From positions 1 through 64,000 of the forward strand of contig NZ_SMYO01000006.1 in assembly GCF_004358205.1 (NCBI RefSeq): a DNA stretch of 64,000 bases, given 5' to 3'. The notes below the pieces were generated by a model that did not search any database, was not told the DNA's origin, and was given only the letters and a program-made list of their open reading frames with translations. This stretch comes from Bacillus salipaludis (GTDB lineage: Bacteria; Bacillota; Bacilli; Bacillales_B; DSM-18226). Below are positions 34,722 to 43,456 of this stretch, piece after piece. Made by a program: the position numbers and the translations under genes. Each line of letters begins with the position of its first letter. The stretch's first letter is position 1.

Positions 34722-35108
34722 ATGGGTAAAATAAAGACTTGGGCGAAAAATTTGAAACGAAAAATATTTATTCTTTACTTTGCATGCAAAGATAAAAGAG
34801 TTCCTTGGTATGCAAAAACGTTTACGGCTGGTGTTGTCGCCTATGCCTTCAGTCCCATTGATTTAATCCCCGATTTTGTACCAATCCTAGGCTACCTGGA
34901 TGATATTATTATTGTTCCATTGGGAATTATGCTTGCCTTAAAGATGATTCCTAAAAATGTAATTTCTGATTGTGAACTGAAAGCAGAAGAAATGTTGAAA
35001 AAGGGAAAGCCAAAAAATTGGGTAGCTGGTTCACTCATTATTAGCATTTGGAGTCTATTTATCCTCTTGCTGATTATAAAGGGATATCAAATTATGCAGG
35101 GCCAGTGA
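34722..35108 (+). CDS. YkvA/DUF1232 family membrane protein
   Basis: A 128-residue protein with the DUF1232 core AYAFSPIDLIPDFVPILGYL and DDIIIVPLGIMLALKMIP, the hallmark of the YkvA family, plus a C-terminal membrane helix (SLIISIWSLFILLLIIKG). The N terminus is basic (MGKIKTWAKNLKRK). The function of the family is not established. RBS AAAGGAG. It stands alone; 34483-34721 upstream shows nothing I can identify. Confidence 0.85.
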   Translation: MGKIKTWAKNLKRKIFILYFACKDKRVPWYAKTFTAGVVAYAFSPIDLIPDFVPILGYLDDIIIVPLGIMLALKMIPKNVISDCELKAEEMLKKGKPKNWVAGSLIISIWSLFILLLIIKGYQIMQGQ

Positions 35109-35209
35109 TCAAAACACTGGCCTTTGTTCTTATTTCAAATGCTTTTTTTTTGACCTTGAAAAAGTATACAATAGTTTAACAGAGTAAATGGAAATAGAGG
35201 ATGTAACAA

Positions 35210-36646
35210 ATGGATTGGAAACCGGATCGAGAATCGAAAATACCTATTTATAAACAACTTGCTGACTATATCGAAAACGGGATTGCAGATGGAACCTTTC
35301 CTCCTGATAAACCACTGCCATCTGAAAGAGGTTTGGCGAAAGAGCTTGGAATCAACAGAAGCACGGTTATTTCTGCCTATGACGAATTGGAAGCAAATGG
35401 ACTCATTGATCGGAATAGAGGCAGTGGAACAACGGTCAGCAAAGATATTTGGGGGATAGCCAAGAAACGGATCCCTAGTTGGAATCGGTACATTGAGGCA
35501 GGTTCGTTTTTACCTAATTTGCCTGTCACTCAAAGAATACATAAAGAAATGGTCGAGCAAAATCTGATTAATTTAGCGAGTGGGGAATTGTCTCAGGATC
35601 TTTTTCCGATGACTTCCCTAAGGGAGATTACTTTCAACCGATCGTTTATCGGAACCTTGGGATATGATCATCCCCAAGGGAATGCGATCCTCCGGCAAAC
35701 GCTAACGAATCACGTGAAACAGTTTCGTAGTATAGAAACGAACCCATCATCGATTTTAATTACATCAGGGGCACAGCAAGCTTTGCATCTTGTCGTCCAA
35801 TGTTTATTAAAACCTGGAGACGGCGTTGCGATTGCAAATCCTTCCTATCATTATAATCTGCCTGTTTTTAAATCAGCCGGAATCAAAACTTATTCTTTAA
35901 AAATGGATAAGGAAGGGATTAACCCTTTAGATATAACGACATTGTATAAAAAACATCGAATCCGAATGATTTTTATGAACCCTATTTATCAAAATCCCAC
36001 AGGTACGCTAATGTCGGAAGAAAGGAGAAAAAAGGTTCTGGAGTTATCATCCGAATATGGAATTCCGATTGTAGAGGATGATCCGTACAGTTTAACCTCT
36101 TTTACAGGGGAAAAGATGCAGACGCTCAAATCATTAGATCGGAACGGGAATGTATTATATATTAGCTCACTAACGAAAATTGTTGCTTCAGGTCTAAGGA
36201 TTGGATGGATTATTGGTCCAAAAGCAGTGATTGAACGGTTATCAGATGCTAAGCAGCAGGTTGATTATGGACATGCAAGTTATACGCAGTGGATTGCCAA
36301 TGATTTTTTAGATTCAAGCGATTTTGAATATCATATAAAAAATTTAGTGAAGCAGTTAGAAAGCAGAAGAAATCAAATTGTCGTCAGTCTTGAGTCAATT
36401 TTAAAAGATCAGGTTGATTTTTATATTCCTAATGGCGGAATTCATATTTGGTGCAGGATAAAAAGGGAAGTGAATGAAAATCAATTGCTGGAGGAATCCA
36501 TTAAAAGAGGAGTCATCTATGTTCCCGGTTTGACAATGGGCTCAGAGAAGGGATTTGTTCGATTTACTTTTTCAAGGGAAAAAGAAAAAGATATACATGA
36601 AGGAATTAAAAGATTTGCTGATGCTTTGAATGCAATTACAAAATGA
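35210..36646 (+). CDS. MocR-type GntR/aminotransferase regulator
   Basis: A 478-residue fusion of an N-terminal GntR winged helix (IPIYKQLADYIENGIADGTF, LPSERGLAKELGINRSTV, residues about 10-80) and a fold-type I aminotransferase domain (about 110-475) with ILITSGAQQALHLVVQ, FMNPIYQNPTGT, IVEDDPY and the PLP-Lys region YISSLTKIVASGLRIGW. MocR proteins sense PLP or an amino compound and control nearby or distant genes. No obvious target gene is adjacent, so its regulon is unknown. It is distinct from PdxR at 57681. RBS AGAGGATG. Confidence 0.9.
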   Translation: MDWKPDRESKIPIYKQLADYIENGIADGTFPPDKPLPSERGLAKELGINRSTVISAYDELEANGLIDRNRGSGTTVSKDIWGIAKKRIPSWNRYIEAGSFLPNLPVTQRIHKEMVEQNLINLASGELSQDLFPMTSLREITFNRSFIGTLGYDHPQGNAILRQTLTNHVKQFRSIETNPSSILITSGAQQALHLVVQCLLKPGDGVAIANPSYHYNLPVFKSAGIKTYSLKMDKEGINPLDITTLYKKHRIRMIFMNPIYQNPTGTLMSEERRKKVLELSSEYGIPIVEDDPYSLTSFTGEKMQTLKSLDRNGNVLYISSLTKIVASGLRIGWIIGPKAVIERLSDAKQQVDYGHASYTQWIANDFLDSSDFEYHIKNLVKQLESRRNQIVVSLESILKDQVDFYIPNGGIHIWCRIKREVNENQLLEESIKRGVIYVPGLTMGSEKGFVRFTFSREKEKDIHEGIKRFADALNAITK

Positions 36647-36654
36647 TATGAAAT

Positions 36655-36688
36655 AGAAAAGGCGGTCATATATAAGACCGCCTTTTCT
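36655..36688. terminator. Bidirectional terminator
   Basis: AGAAAAGGCGGTC / GACCGCCTTTTCT between the converging MocR and YfmQ-like genes. Confidence 0.9.
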
Positions 36689-36696
36689 AATTCTTG

Positions 36697-37128
36697 TTAT
36701 GCAGAAAAAGACCATTTTTGAAGGCTTTTTGAAAGCAGTTGATAGGCTACTATCTTTTTCTTGTACTGTTTGACTACTTCCACATTGTGTTTGGAACAGT
36801 AGACAAATAACCGGACATCGTTTTTACCTTCTTTTGTTTCAATGACGAAGGGGGGTTCACTGTTCTCTGGATGTAAATATAATTCCTCTGTTCCCGGATA
36901 AATATAATGCTTCTTTAAAAATGTAGCCTCATTAAATGATTGAAGTACTCCCACTTTGTTTTCACCTTCAAGTAGTTTCCCGCCAAAGGTAACGGTGACA
37001 TTCATGTTGGTAAGTTTTGTATGAGTTTCAAATTTATTGATTAGCCATTCCACTGGACCGGTTGGAAGACAGGTCATTAAAATTTTCACCATACTGACGA
37101 GTACAATTGAAATCACAGCCCATGTCAT
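36697..37128 (-). CDS. YfmQ-like protein
   Basis: A 143-residue protein with an N-terminal membrane anchor (AVISIVLVSMVKILMTCL) and a soluble domain containing NVTVTFGGKLLEGENK, the FLKKHYIYPGTEELYLHPE segment and KNDVRLFVYCSKHNVEVVKQYKK. It fits the B. subtilis YfmQ family in length and opening sequence as I recall it. The function is unknown. A small membrane protein gene follows on the same strand upstream (37181), so they could share a transcript. Confidence 0.6.
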   Translation of the reverse strand: MTWAVISIVLVSMVKILMTCLPTGPVEWLINKFETHTKLTNMNVTVTFGGKLLEGENKVGVLQSFNEATFLKKHYIYPGTEELYLHPENSEPPFVIETKEGKNDVRLFVYCSKHNVEVVKQYKKKIVAYQLLSKSLQKWSFSA

Positions 37129-37180
37129 CTTTCATCATCTCCGTTTAATGTATTCCAATAAAATAGTGGACCTTGTTTAT

Positions 37181-37375
37181 TTACAGAGTCAACCAAATAT
37201 AGATTCCTAGTGATATCAGAGCGATAAAAATAATGACTACATAAATTAAAGTTAAGTTCGTTGTATTTCTTCTTGTGGATTTACTGTAGTCTTCATCTGG
37301 TTTTCCGGTAATGAATAGGGTCAAAACGACAGAAATAATTAAAATTAAGATAACCAAACCTATCAATATATTCAT
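37181..37375 (-). CDS. Small two-helix membrane protein
   Basis: A 64-residue protein with two membrane helices (NILIGLVILILIISVVLTLF; LTLIYVVIIFIALISLGIYI) joined by a polar loop, KPDEDYSKSTRRNTTN. I recall similar small proteins in Bacillus, but do not have a firm family name. RBS GAGGTGC. It sits 52 bases upstream of the YfmQ-like gene on the same strand and may form an operon with it. Confidence 0.6.
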   Translation of the reverse strand: MNILIGLVILILIISVVLTLFITGKPDEDYSKSTRRNTTNLTLIYVVIIFIALISLGIYIWLTL

Positions 37376-37536
37376 GTTGCACCTCTTAAAATTTACTTTC
37401 TTTAGTGTTCTACTTTTTTATAATTAAATCATATCGCAACCAGAAGAAATGATAACCATCCAATTAAACTAAAAAAAGACCATCCACTTTGAGGCGCGTT
37501 TCAGCAAACCAATAGCTTAAATAATCCGGAAAATGA

Positions 37537-37573
37537 GAAAGGGCCGGTGATTTTCACATCACTAGCCCCTCTA
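37537..37573 (-). terminator. Terminator after Gp49-type gene
   Basis: On the minus strand AGGGGC-AGTGAT / ATCACCGGCCCTTT hairpin with a T-rich tail, directly at the stop of the gene at 37575. Confidence 0.65.
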
Positions 37574-37574
37574 A

Positions 37575-38006
37575 TTAATACTGATATTTGTAGCCTTCTA
37601 ATTCCGAAATTCTTTGTTTGATGCGTTCTAAACAAATCTGGGTATCTGTGTCTTTATTGTAATGTGCTGGATCTTGGCTCGTAGTTGATTCTGTAAGGAC
37701 AAAACCATTTGCCAGCTGAACTGCAACCATTGTACATTTGCCAAAAAGCTCAATGATTTCTATTTGCGCATTTTCCATCATCGAATCAATATCCGCCAGT
37801 GTAATTTCTTGTTTTTGCACTTGTGCCCTTGGACTTACTGATGCAATAAATTTATATTCTGTTGGTTCAAATGCGATTTCAAAGGCTTGCTCTGAAATTT
37901 CAATGATCTCATTGGTTGCTAAATTTTTAACCTTCACAATCCCATCATTTGTAATTTCTAATAATTCTACTTTATTATCTGTGCCTTTTACCCGGTAAAC
38001 CTTCAA
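37575..38006 (-). CDS. Phage Gp49-like protein
   Basis: A 143-residue protein. The last 75 residues match the Gp49 family of phages and Firmicutes: TMVAVQLANGFVLTESTTSQ, DPAHYNKDTDTQICLERIKQ and RISELEGYKYQY. The N-terminal half (YRVKGTDNKVELLEITNDG) looks like an added beta-rich module. Gp49-family proteins have no defined enzyme activity. It is chromosomal here and no other phage gene is beside it. RBS GGGGGAAG. Confidence 0.7.
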   Translation of the reverse strand: MKVYRVKGTDNKVELLEITNDGIVKVKNLATNEIIEISEQAFEIAFEPTEYKFIASVSPRAQVQKQEITLADIDSMMENAQIEIIELFGKCTMVAVQLANGFVLTESTTSQDPAHYNKDTDTQICLERIKQRISELEGYKYQY

Positions 38007-38279
38007 TTTATCTTCCCCCCATACCCATTTTCCTTCAAAATTCTGTCTAATAAGGCATCACCCTCCGGTATTGCATGTTTCATGAATAATCCACATTTAT
38101 TAATAGCTTATTCAGGTCTAAACCTTCGGTGAAAGCTGAAAGTGCGGAAAAATGCAGGTATTTGAAGTTAATGGTTTTAAGGAATACTCTCTAAAATCTA
38201 TAAAGAGTATAAATATTCAAGGGAATAATAACGAATCCTAAAAGTGTATTTTTTCAATCCATTTAAATGAGGTGAAACC

Positions 38280-38429
38280 ATGAATAAGAACAATCCGATT
38301 GAGTATACTGGCAAAGTTCTGGACCAAAGAAACGACCTTACGGGTCCAGATGATGCAGGTAAGGGAAACTATCCAAAACCACCCAAAAAAGTAATGATAC
38401 AACAGCAAAACCGTTCTAATGGGCAATAA
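38280..38429 (+). CDS. Small polar protein, 49 residues
   Basis: Not in long-ORF lists because of its size, but with a good RBS (GAGGTGAAACC then ATG) and a terminator at 38473. The product, MNKNNPIEYTGKVLDQRNDL and following, is polar, rich in Asn, Lys, Pro and Gln, without cysteine or membrane segment. I do not recognise its family. Its size and composition resemble small spore-associated proteins of Bacillus, but this is only a resemblance. Confidence 0.55.
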   Translation: MNKNNPIEYTGKVLDQRNDLTGPDDAGKGNYPKPPKKVMIQQQNRSNGQ

Positions 38430-38472
38430 CCTTTTGAATGAAATTACCAATTTTATGAAATATCCTCTCATT

Positions 38473-38503
38473 AAAACAGCAGCCAGTTCAGGCTGCTGTT
38501 TTA
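38473..38503 (+). terminator. Terminator after 49-residue gene
   Basis: AAAACAGCAGCC / GGCTGCTGTTTT hairpin followed by AT. Confidence 0.85.
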
Positions 38504-38586
38504 TAGTAATTCTGACAATGAGAATCCATTTAAAATTGTAGGGGAATCCTTTGTTCTTAACTCAAAAAAAGCTATCAATTAACCTC

Positions 38587-38907
38587 TTATTCAACCAACC
38601 TATGCTTTTTTATTGATTCGATCAGCATTTCTTTAGGTTGAAAACCTGTTATCCGCTTCACCAGCTGACCATCTTGAAAAAACAATAATGTCGGTATTCC
38701 AAGTACCTCAAACTGATTTATAAACTCCTCATTCTCATCGGAATTAACTTTTACTATTTTTAATTCCAGTTCCTCATCGATTTCTTCCAAAACAGCTCCA
38801 ATCATTCTGCAAGGAGGACACCATGGAGCCCAGCAATCAATCAGCACTGATTTACTTGTTTGGATTTCCTTCAGAATTTCTTGCCCCTTTGCGTGTAAGA
38901 TACTCAT
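38587..38907 (-). CDS. Thioredoxin family protein
   Basis: A 106-residue thioredoxin-fold oxidoreductase with active site WCPPC (Cys30, Cys33; canonical TrxA is WCGPC), preceded by VLIDCWAPW and followed by GIPTLLFFQDGQ with the cis-proline. It reduces protein disulfides in the cytosol. The CPPC site and extra Cys25 distinguish it from the essential TrxA, so it is likely an accessory thioredoxin. It is divergent from the LysR gene, a frequent regulator-target arrangement. RBS AAAGGTGAGG. Confidence 0.9.
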   Translation of the reverse strand: MSILHAKGQEILKEIQTSKSVLIDCWAPWCPPCRMIGAVLEEIDEELELKIVKVNSDENEEFINQFEVLGIPTLLFFQDGQLVKRITGFQPKEMLIESIKKHRLVE

Positions 38908-39028
38908 GAAATTTCCTCACCTTTCTTATTATCTTGCTTGTAGTATATGATGAGTTATAATATAAGTAAAATTAATACTTTTAATTTCTTAAATAAGTAA
39001 AAACTAATAAGTAAAAAAGAGGGAATTT

Positions 39029-39943
39029 ATGACTATATTCCAATTAGAGGTTTTCTTAAAGGTAGTTGAAACGAAAAGTTTTACAAAAGCCGGGGAGCAA
39101 ATCGGCCTTTCTCAATCTGCCGTCAGTCAAGCAGTAGCAGCCTTGGAATCCGAGTTAAATATAAAATTATTAAACCGACACAGGAATGGGGTTAGCGTTA
39201 CAGAAATTGGAGAGCGTATCACGAGCTTGATTAAGGACTTGCTAACGATTAAAACAAAAATTGTAAACGAAGCAAGTGGAATGGCAGCCGTTGAAGCAGG
39301 AACAATAAAAATCGGAAGTATTTCAGGTATGTCAACGAAACTATTACCAGGAATGATCAGTTCCTTTAAAAAACGGTTTCCCGGTGTAGATGTCACTCTA
39401 TATGAAGGAAATTATGAAGAAGTCAAAAATTGGATTAAATTGTCGGTAATTGATGTCGGCGTGGTCACAGAGGAAAAGCATGAATTTGAATTTATTCCCT
39501 TATTACAGGATAAAATGGTTATAATTGTTCCGGAGCAACATCTTTTGGGAAATCAATCTTCCATATTCTTAAAGGAAATCGGAAGTGAACCTCTGATCAT
39601 GCCAAAGGAATGTGATCGTTTACTTCGTGCAGTCTTTAAGGAACAAGGAATAACACCTCACATTCAATTTGAAGTCAGCGACATAGCAACCATTATTGCA
39701 ATGGTTCAAGAAGGGGTTGGATATACAATACTTCCGGAGTTGGCAATTCCCTCAACCTTGCCGAAGGTCACTCCTTCATACTTATCTCCTCAAGTGTACC
39801 AAAACCTAGGTCTAGAGATCCGTTCATTAGAATACATTAGTCCAGTCCTAACTGCTTTTATTCATGAGGCACAAGAATTCACAAAAAACTTATCACTAAA
39901 ATTATTTAACAGCTATCATTCTGTTATTGTGAAAAAAAGATAA
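39029..39943 (+). CDS. LysR-family transcriptional regulator
   Basis: A 304-residue regulator: N-terminal LysR winged helix (TIFQLEVFLKVVETKSFTKA, QIGLSQSAVSQAVAALESEL) and a periplasmic-binding-like effector domain (IKIGSISGMSTKLLPGMISSF, IDVGVVTEEKHEF). It is divergent from thioredoxin and is followed by a metallo-hydrolase gene 87 bases downstream; either could be a target. A direct repeat AATAAGTAAAA lies just before the gene (about 38992-39017), possibly part of its binding region. RBS GAGGGAAT. Confidence 0.93.
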   Translation: MTIFQLEVFLKVVETKSFTKAGEQIGLSQSAVSQAVAALESELNIKLLNRHRNGVSVTEIGERITSLIKDLLTIKTKIVNEASGMAAVEAGTIKIGSISGMSTKLLPGMISSFKKRFPGVDVTLYEGNYEEVKNWIKLSVIDVGVVTEEKHEFEFIPLLQDKMVIIVPEQHLLGNQSSIFLKEIGSEPLIMPKECDRLLRAVFKEQGITPHIQFEVSDIATIIAMVQEGVGYTILPELAIPSTLPKVTPSYLSPQVYQNLGLEIRSLEYISPVLTAFIHEAQEFTKNLSLKLFNSYHSVIVKKR

Positions 39944-40030
39944 TTTCTTTTGGAGCACTTCATCAAGTAAATAGGAAAAATTAATTGGAAAATAATAATG
40001 AATACAAGTAATCAAAGGGGGAAATTAGTT

Positions 40031-40885
40031 ATGCATTCAATTGAGAAGATAGGTAAGCGCTTTTGGTATATCACTCCAATTTCTGAGACGGACAGGCCCA
40101 TTCTTGGGATGGTGGTTGGGGATCACAAGACATTGATGATTGATGCAGGTAACTCCGAAAACCATGCCCAATATTTTTTAGCAGAACTTTCAAAAAGGAA
40201 TGTCCCAAATCCTGATATAGTCGTTCTAACACACTGGCATTGGGATCATATCTTTGGCCTTCCGGCATTAACAAATACCGTATCTTTTTCCTCCAAAGAA
40301 ACAAAAGAGGAAATGGAGAAATTCATTCATCTTTCATGGTCGGATGAGGCGATAGATGCAAGGGTGAAGGAAGGAACAGAGATTGAATTTTGTGCGAATG
40401 CAATTAAGCAGGAATACACTGACCACCGAGATATCACCATTGTCCTACCCGATGTAGTTTTTGAAAATCAAGTGGAGATAGACCTTGGAGGAGTAACCTG
40501 TATAGTTCAGAAGGTTGGAGGTGATCACGCCTCAGATTCTGTCATCGTGTATATCAAAGAAGAAAAGATTTTATTTTTAGGCGACTGCATTTATCCCGAT
40601 ATTTTTTCGGAAAAAGAAAACTATACAATCAAGGAAACACTTCAACTTTTAGATAGATTAGAAACATTTGATGCAGATACATATGTCCTTTCCCATTGGA
40701 AGCCGATTTCAAAAGAGGAATTTAATCAAGAAGTTACCATGCTGAGAACGATTGCAAGATTTACTGATACTTATAGCGGGGATCAACAGAAAATACAAGT
40801 AGAATATGCGAAATACGTAAAGAGAGAACTTACAGAAGACGAAATGGTAACAATCACCGATTTTGTGAATGGATATCTAATATAA
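40031..40885 (+). CDS. Metallo-beta-lactamase fold hydrolase
   Basis: A 284-residue metal-dependent hydrolase. Seen: LMIDAGNS, the zinc motif HWHWDH (68-73), a second ligand His in VGGDHASDS, ILFLGDCIYPD with the bridging Asp, and the last His in VLSHWKP. The ATG at 40031 with RBS AAAGGGGG is preferred to the longer frame from 39998. Substrates in this superfamily range widely; the residue around the second half resembles small cytosolic hydrolases rather than beta-lactamases. The LysR gene is immediately upstream. Confidence 0.88.
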   Translation: MHSIEKIGKRFWYITPISETDRPILGMVVGDHKTLMIDAGNSENHAQYFLAELSKRNVPNPDIVVLTHWHWDHIFGLPALTNTVSFSSKETKEEMEKFIHLSWSDEAIDARVKEGTEIEFCANAIKQEYTDHRDITIVLPDVVFENQVEIDLGGVTCIVQKVGGDHASDSVIVYIKEEKILFLGDCIYPDIFSEKENYTIKETLQLLDRLETFDADTYVLSHWKPISKEEFNQEVTMLRTIARFTDTYSGDQQKIQVEYAKYVKRELTEDEMVTITDFVNGYLI

Positions 40886-40892
40886 AGTTCAG

Positions 40893-40923
40893 AATGGAAG
40901 CACCGAACTTTGGTGTTTCTTTT
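40893..40923 (+). terminator. Terminator after metallo-hydrolase
   Basis: GAAGCACC / GGTGTTTC hairpin followed by TTTTTC. Confidence 0.7.
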
Positions 40924-41006
40924 TCTGTAACGGAGAGAAGGTAGTGACAAGTTTTCTTTCAAATTATGACTATATATGTAACAATAGAATGTAACTTAAG
41001 GTAAGG

Positions 41007-42215
41007 ATGGAGATAATGGGATCAGAAGTGAGTATAAAGGTGAAGGCATCGTTCGTTAACAAATATAAGGAAGGTTATCCCCTTATATCGAAACAATTGA
41101 TTAATAACGCATCTGATTTAACAGAAGAGGGTATGTTGATTAACCTTGTTGATGAAGGACATACATTTATAGGAAAAGGCTATTACGGTAAGCAAAACAA
41201 AGGGTATGGCTGGGTGCTTACTCATAATAAGGATGAAAAGATTGACCAATTGTTTTTTGAAAGAAAGATTAGGGCTGCATTAGACAAAAGAAAATCGTTT
41301 TTTAAAGATCAGGAAACGACCGCCTTTCGAGTATTTAATGCAGAAGGTGATGGAATTGGCGGCTTAACCATCGATTATTTCGATGGCTATTACTTAATCA
41401 ATTGGTACAGTAGAGGGATTTATACGTATAAAGACCATGTGCTTGCAACACTTAAGAATCTAGTTGATTATAAAGCAATTTACCAGAAGAAGCGTTTTAA
41501 TATTGAGGGAAAATATATCGAAGAAGATGGATTTGTTGATGGAGAAAGAGGACAGTTTCCGATTATTGTCAAAGAAAATGGGATTAATTTAGCTGTCTAT
41601 TTAAACGAAGAAGCGATGGTTGGGGTTTTTCTTGATCAGCGCGATGTGAGGAGAACGATTCGTGATAAGTACGCTAAAGGAAAGACTGTATTAAATACCT
41701 TTTCGTATACCGGGGCATTTTCTATTTTTGCGGCAATCGGTGGTGCTGCAAAAACAACCAGTGTTGACTTGGCTAATCGTAGTTTACCGAAGACGATTGA
41801 GCAGTTCAGTGTGAACGGAATTGATTATGAAGCCCAAGATATTATTGTGGAAGATGTTTTTCATTATTTTAAATATGCTGGTAAGAAGAAGCTAACCTTT
41901 GATATGGTAATCCTTGATCCTCCTAGTTTTGCAAGGTCTAAGAAATTTACCTTCAGTGCAGAAAAGGATTATAAAAATCTCCTGAAAGAAGCGATCGCGA
42001 TTACAGAGAATAATGGGGTAATTGTCGCTTCGACTAATTGTGCTGCGTTTGACATGAAAAAGTTCAAAGCGTTTATTGATGCTGCATTTAAGGAGAGCAA
42101 CAGGAAATATCGAATAGAAGAGGAATTTTCATTACCTCAGGACTTTAAAACAATTAAGCAATTTAAGGAAGGAAACTACCTTAAAGTTGTGTTTATTAAA
42201 AAGCTTAATGGCTAG
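41007..42215 (+). CDS. Class I rRNA cytosine methyltransferase, RlmI/YwbD-type
   Basis: A 402-residue enzyme with an N-terminal PUA domain (about 1-75), a small middle domain with FNAEGDGIGGLTIDYFDGY (about 115), and a Rossmann SAM-dependent methyltransferase domain: MVGVFLDQRDVRRT, VLNTFSYTGAFSIFA (motif I), the DIIVEDVF region and catalytic motif IV with DPPSFARSK. Homologues modify 23S rRNA cytosine (RlmI). Start at 41007 or ATG 41016 (GGATGGAG just before) cannot be decided; the second matches the family. A terminator follows. Confidence 0.88.
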   Translation: MEIMGSEVSIKVKASFVNKYKEGYPLISKQLINNASDLTEEGMLINLVDEGHTFIGKGYYGKQNKGYGWVLTHNKDEKIDQLFFERKIRAALDKRKSFFKDQETTAFRVFNAEGDGIGGLTIDYFDGYYLINWYSRGIYTYKDHVLATLKNLVDYKAIYQKKRFNIEGKYIEEDGFVDGERGQFPIIVKENGINLAVYLNEEAMVGVFLDQRDVRRTIRDKYAKGKTVLNTFSYTGAFSIFAAIGGAAKTTSVDLANRSLPKTIEQFSVNGIDYEAQDIIVEDVFHYFKYAGKKKLTFDMVILDPPSFARSKKFTFSAEKDYKNLLKEAIAITENNGVIVASTNCAAFDMKKFKAFIDAAFKESNRKYRIEEEFSLPQDFKTIKQFKEGNYLKVVFIKKLNG

Positions 42216-42237
42216 AGGAATGAGTAAAAGGTAATGA

Positions 42238-42286
42238 ACTGCACCTCAATTTTTGGTGTTATCCAATAATTGTAGGTGCAGTTTTT
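42238..42286 (+). terminator. Terminator after methyltransferase
   Basis: ACTGCACCT / AGGTGCAGT around a long loop with a further GGTGTTAT stretch, then TTTTT. Confidence 0.75.
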
Positions 42287-42431
42287 GATATGGCCTAATT
42301 TATGGTTGATATATATAAAGTATGTTGTAATAATTGTCCTATCTTGTTGCATTAAAGCGCCGATTGTTGTATCTCAACATTGTTTAGATTTTAAATAAAT
42401 GACAGATACCTTATGGAAAACCTCTTCAAAA

Positions 42432-42779
42432 TCAAGATAAGGTAAGGACCTCATATTTTGAGGCTAATTCAATAAAATGGTCCATCCCGCTGATTTTCCC
42501 AGCTACAAGCCTATCATTTAGCTCATAAAAGTCTACACATGTTTTACATGCAAGAACGTCAACACCCTTTTCTTCCAGTTCTTTTAATTGGAGAGAAACA
42601 AGCGAGTTATCTGTTAGTGTAAACACACCCCGGTTCATACAAAAAACAGCAGCAGTCAGTTCTTCCTTCTGCTTAAGAATCGTAAAGAAGGTTTCTAATA
42701 TTCCTTCACCTAGTTCTGGTTCTCCTTTGCCAAGCTGATCTGAAGAGAGTAAAATGACTTTGTTTTTCAATTTCTCCAC
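42432..42779 (-). CDS. DsrE-like protein, YedF C-terminal type
   Basis: A 115-residue soluble protein resembling the C-terminal half of the YedF sulfur-relay protein: VILLSSDQLGKGEPELGEGI at the start, GVFTLTDNSLVSLQLKELEEKGVDVLACKTC with a CxxC-type pair (Cys-Lys-Thr-Cys), and KISGMDHFIELASKYEV at the end. The N-terminal TusA domain of full YedF proteins is absent, so it is a stand-alone DsrE-type module. The role is probably in sulfur or persulfide handling, as an inference from the family. RBS GAGGTGGAG. Confidence 0.7.
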   Translation of the reverse strand: MEKLKNKVILLSSDQLGKGEPELGEGILETFFTILKQKEELTAAVFCMNRGVFTLTDNSLVSLQLKELEEKGVDVLACKTCVDFYELNDRLVAGKISGMDHFIELASKYEVLTLS

Positions 42780-42907
42780 CTCACTGATTTATTAACATAA
42801 TGGTAGCATATTTAATTAGGAAAAAACTACCTTGTCTGGTTGATGTTGTAATTCATTCAGTTGCTTTCTTTCAATCATAGCTGATTTTCATGTAGCTATG
42901 ATAGTAG

Positions 42908-42982
42908 GCGGAGATTCTCCGGCTAATGTATGTAGTCAAGTGTTAAGAAGCACATATTAGCGGAGATATTCCGGTTAACTCC
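42908..42982. repeat. Inverted repeat around GGAGATxxTCCGG
   Basis: CCGGCTAATGTATGT pairs with ACATATTAGCGG across a loop of about 18 bases, and each arm carries a GGAGA-TxTTCCGG palindrome. It is probably a dispersed intergenic repeat. No gene or transcript is seen around it. Confidence 0.5.
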
Positions 42983-43115
42983 TCTAAACAAGCTAAAATC
43001 TAATGATTTGGATGAGATAAACGGAAAACCTACCTTTATTTTTATGGAAATATGAACATTTCCCAAACTAAAAGGAATTTTTCCGTTTATTTTTCAAACA
43101 CCGTGAAATCAACAT

Positions 43116-43259
43116 TCAGTTAATAACAGAGCGGAAAAAGTACCCTGGGCATAGGGCTCCTGCGATACAGGCAACCGCCAGAAGTGTTTTGCCTGCTACG
43201 AAAAAGTAAAGAATGAGTCCAAGATACAGACAAGCAAAAATGAGGCCGATCACAGCCAC
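43116..43259 (-). pseudogene. Possible remnant of a small membrane protein
   Basis: On the minus strand from a GTG at 43259 there is a 47-residue frame with two hydrophobic helices, MAVIGLIFACLYLGLILYFF and GKTLLAVACIAGALCPGYFF. There is no RBS. Its composition is that of a real membrane protein, so it may be the end of a decayed transporter; it could also be chance. Part of it overlaps a dispersed repeat end. Confidence 0.25.
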
Positions 43260-43378
43260 TGTTTAATGGTCAGAAAAATTCGAAGCAGTCCTTCCAAATT
43301 CGGAGCATAAGTAAATGATTATAATTTGTGATCTTTCTCTCAATGTAATTGACATTAAGAGGATATTTAATTATTATA

Positions 43379-43404
43379 CGTTTAAACGTTTAAACATTTA
43401 AACG
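43379..43404. promoter_or_regulatory. Candidate operator, three TTTAAA cores
   Basis: Three TTTAAA cores at 43381, 43389 and 43397, eight bases apart, form overlapping GTTTAAAC palindromes. The array lies about 52 bases before the SDR gene of an operon that also encodes an ArsR-type repressor, so it is a plausible binding site for that repressor. Confidence 0.5.
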
Positions 43405-43456
43405 CGAATATTCTATTTTTCGAATAAAATACAAACCCCAATGGAGGAACGAGTGT

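Larger units (their letters stand above)
42780..43456. other. Gene-free stretch with repeats and a gene remnant
   Basis: The region holds an inverted pair of segments with GGAGATTCTCCGGCTAATGTATGT and ACATATTAGCGGAGATATTCCGG-type arms (about 42908-42982), a partial copy of the dispersed inverted-repeat end (about 43105-43135, reading AATGTTGATTT on the minus strand), a possible small membrane gene remnant (43116-43259) and an ArsR-type operator (43379-43404). Confidence 0.5.
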
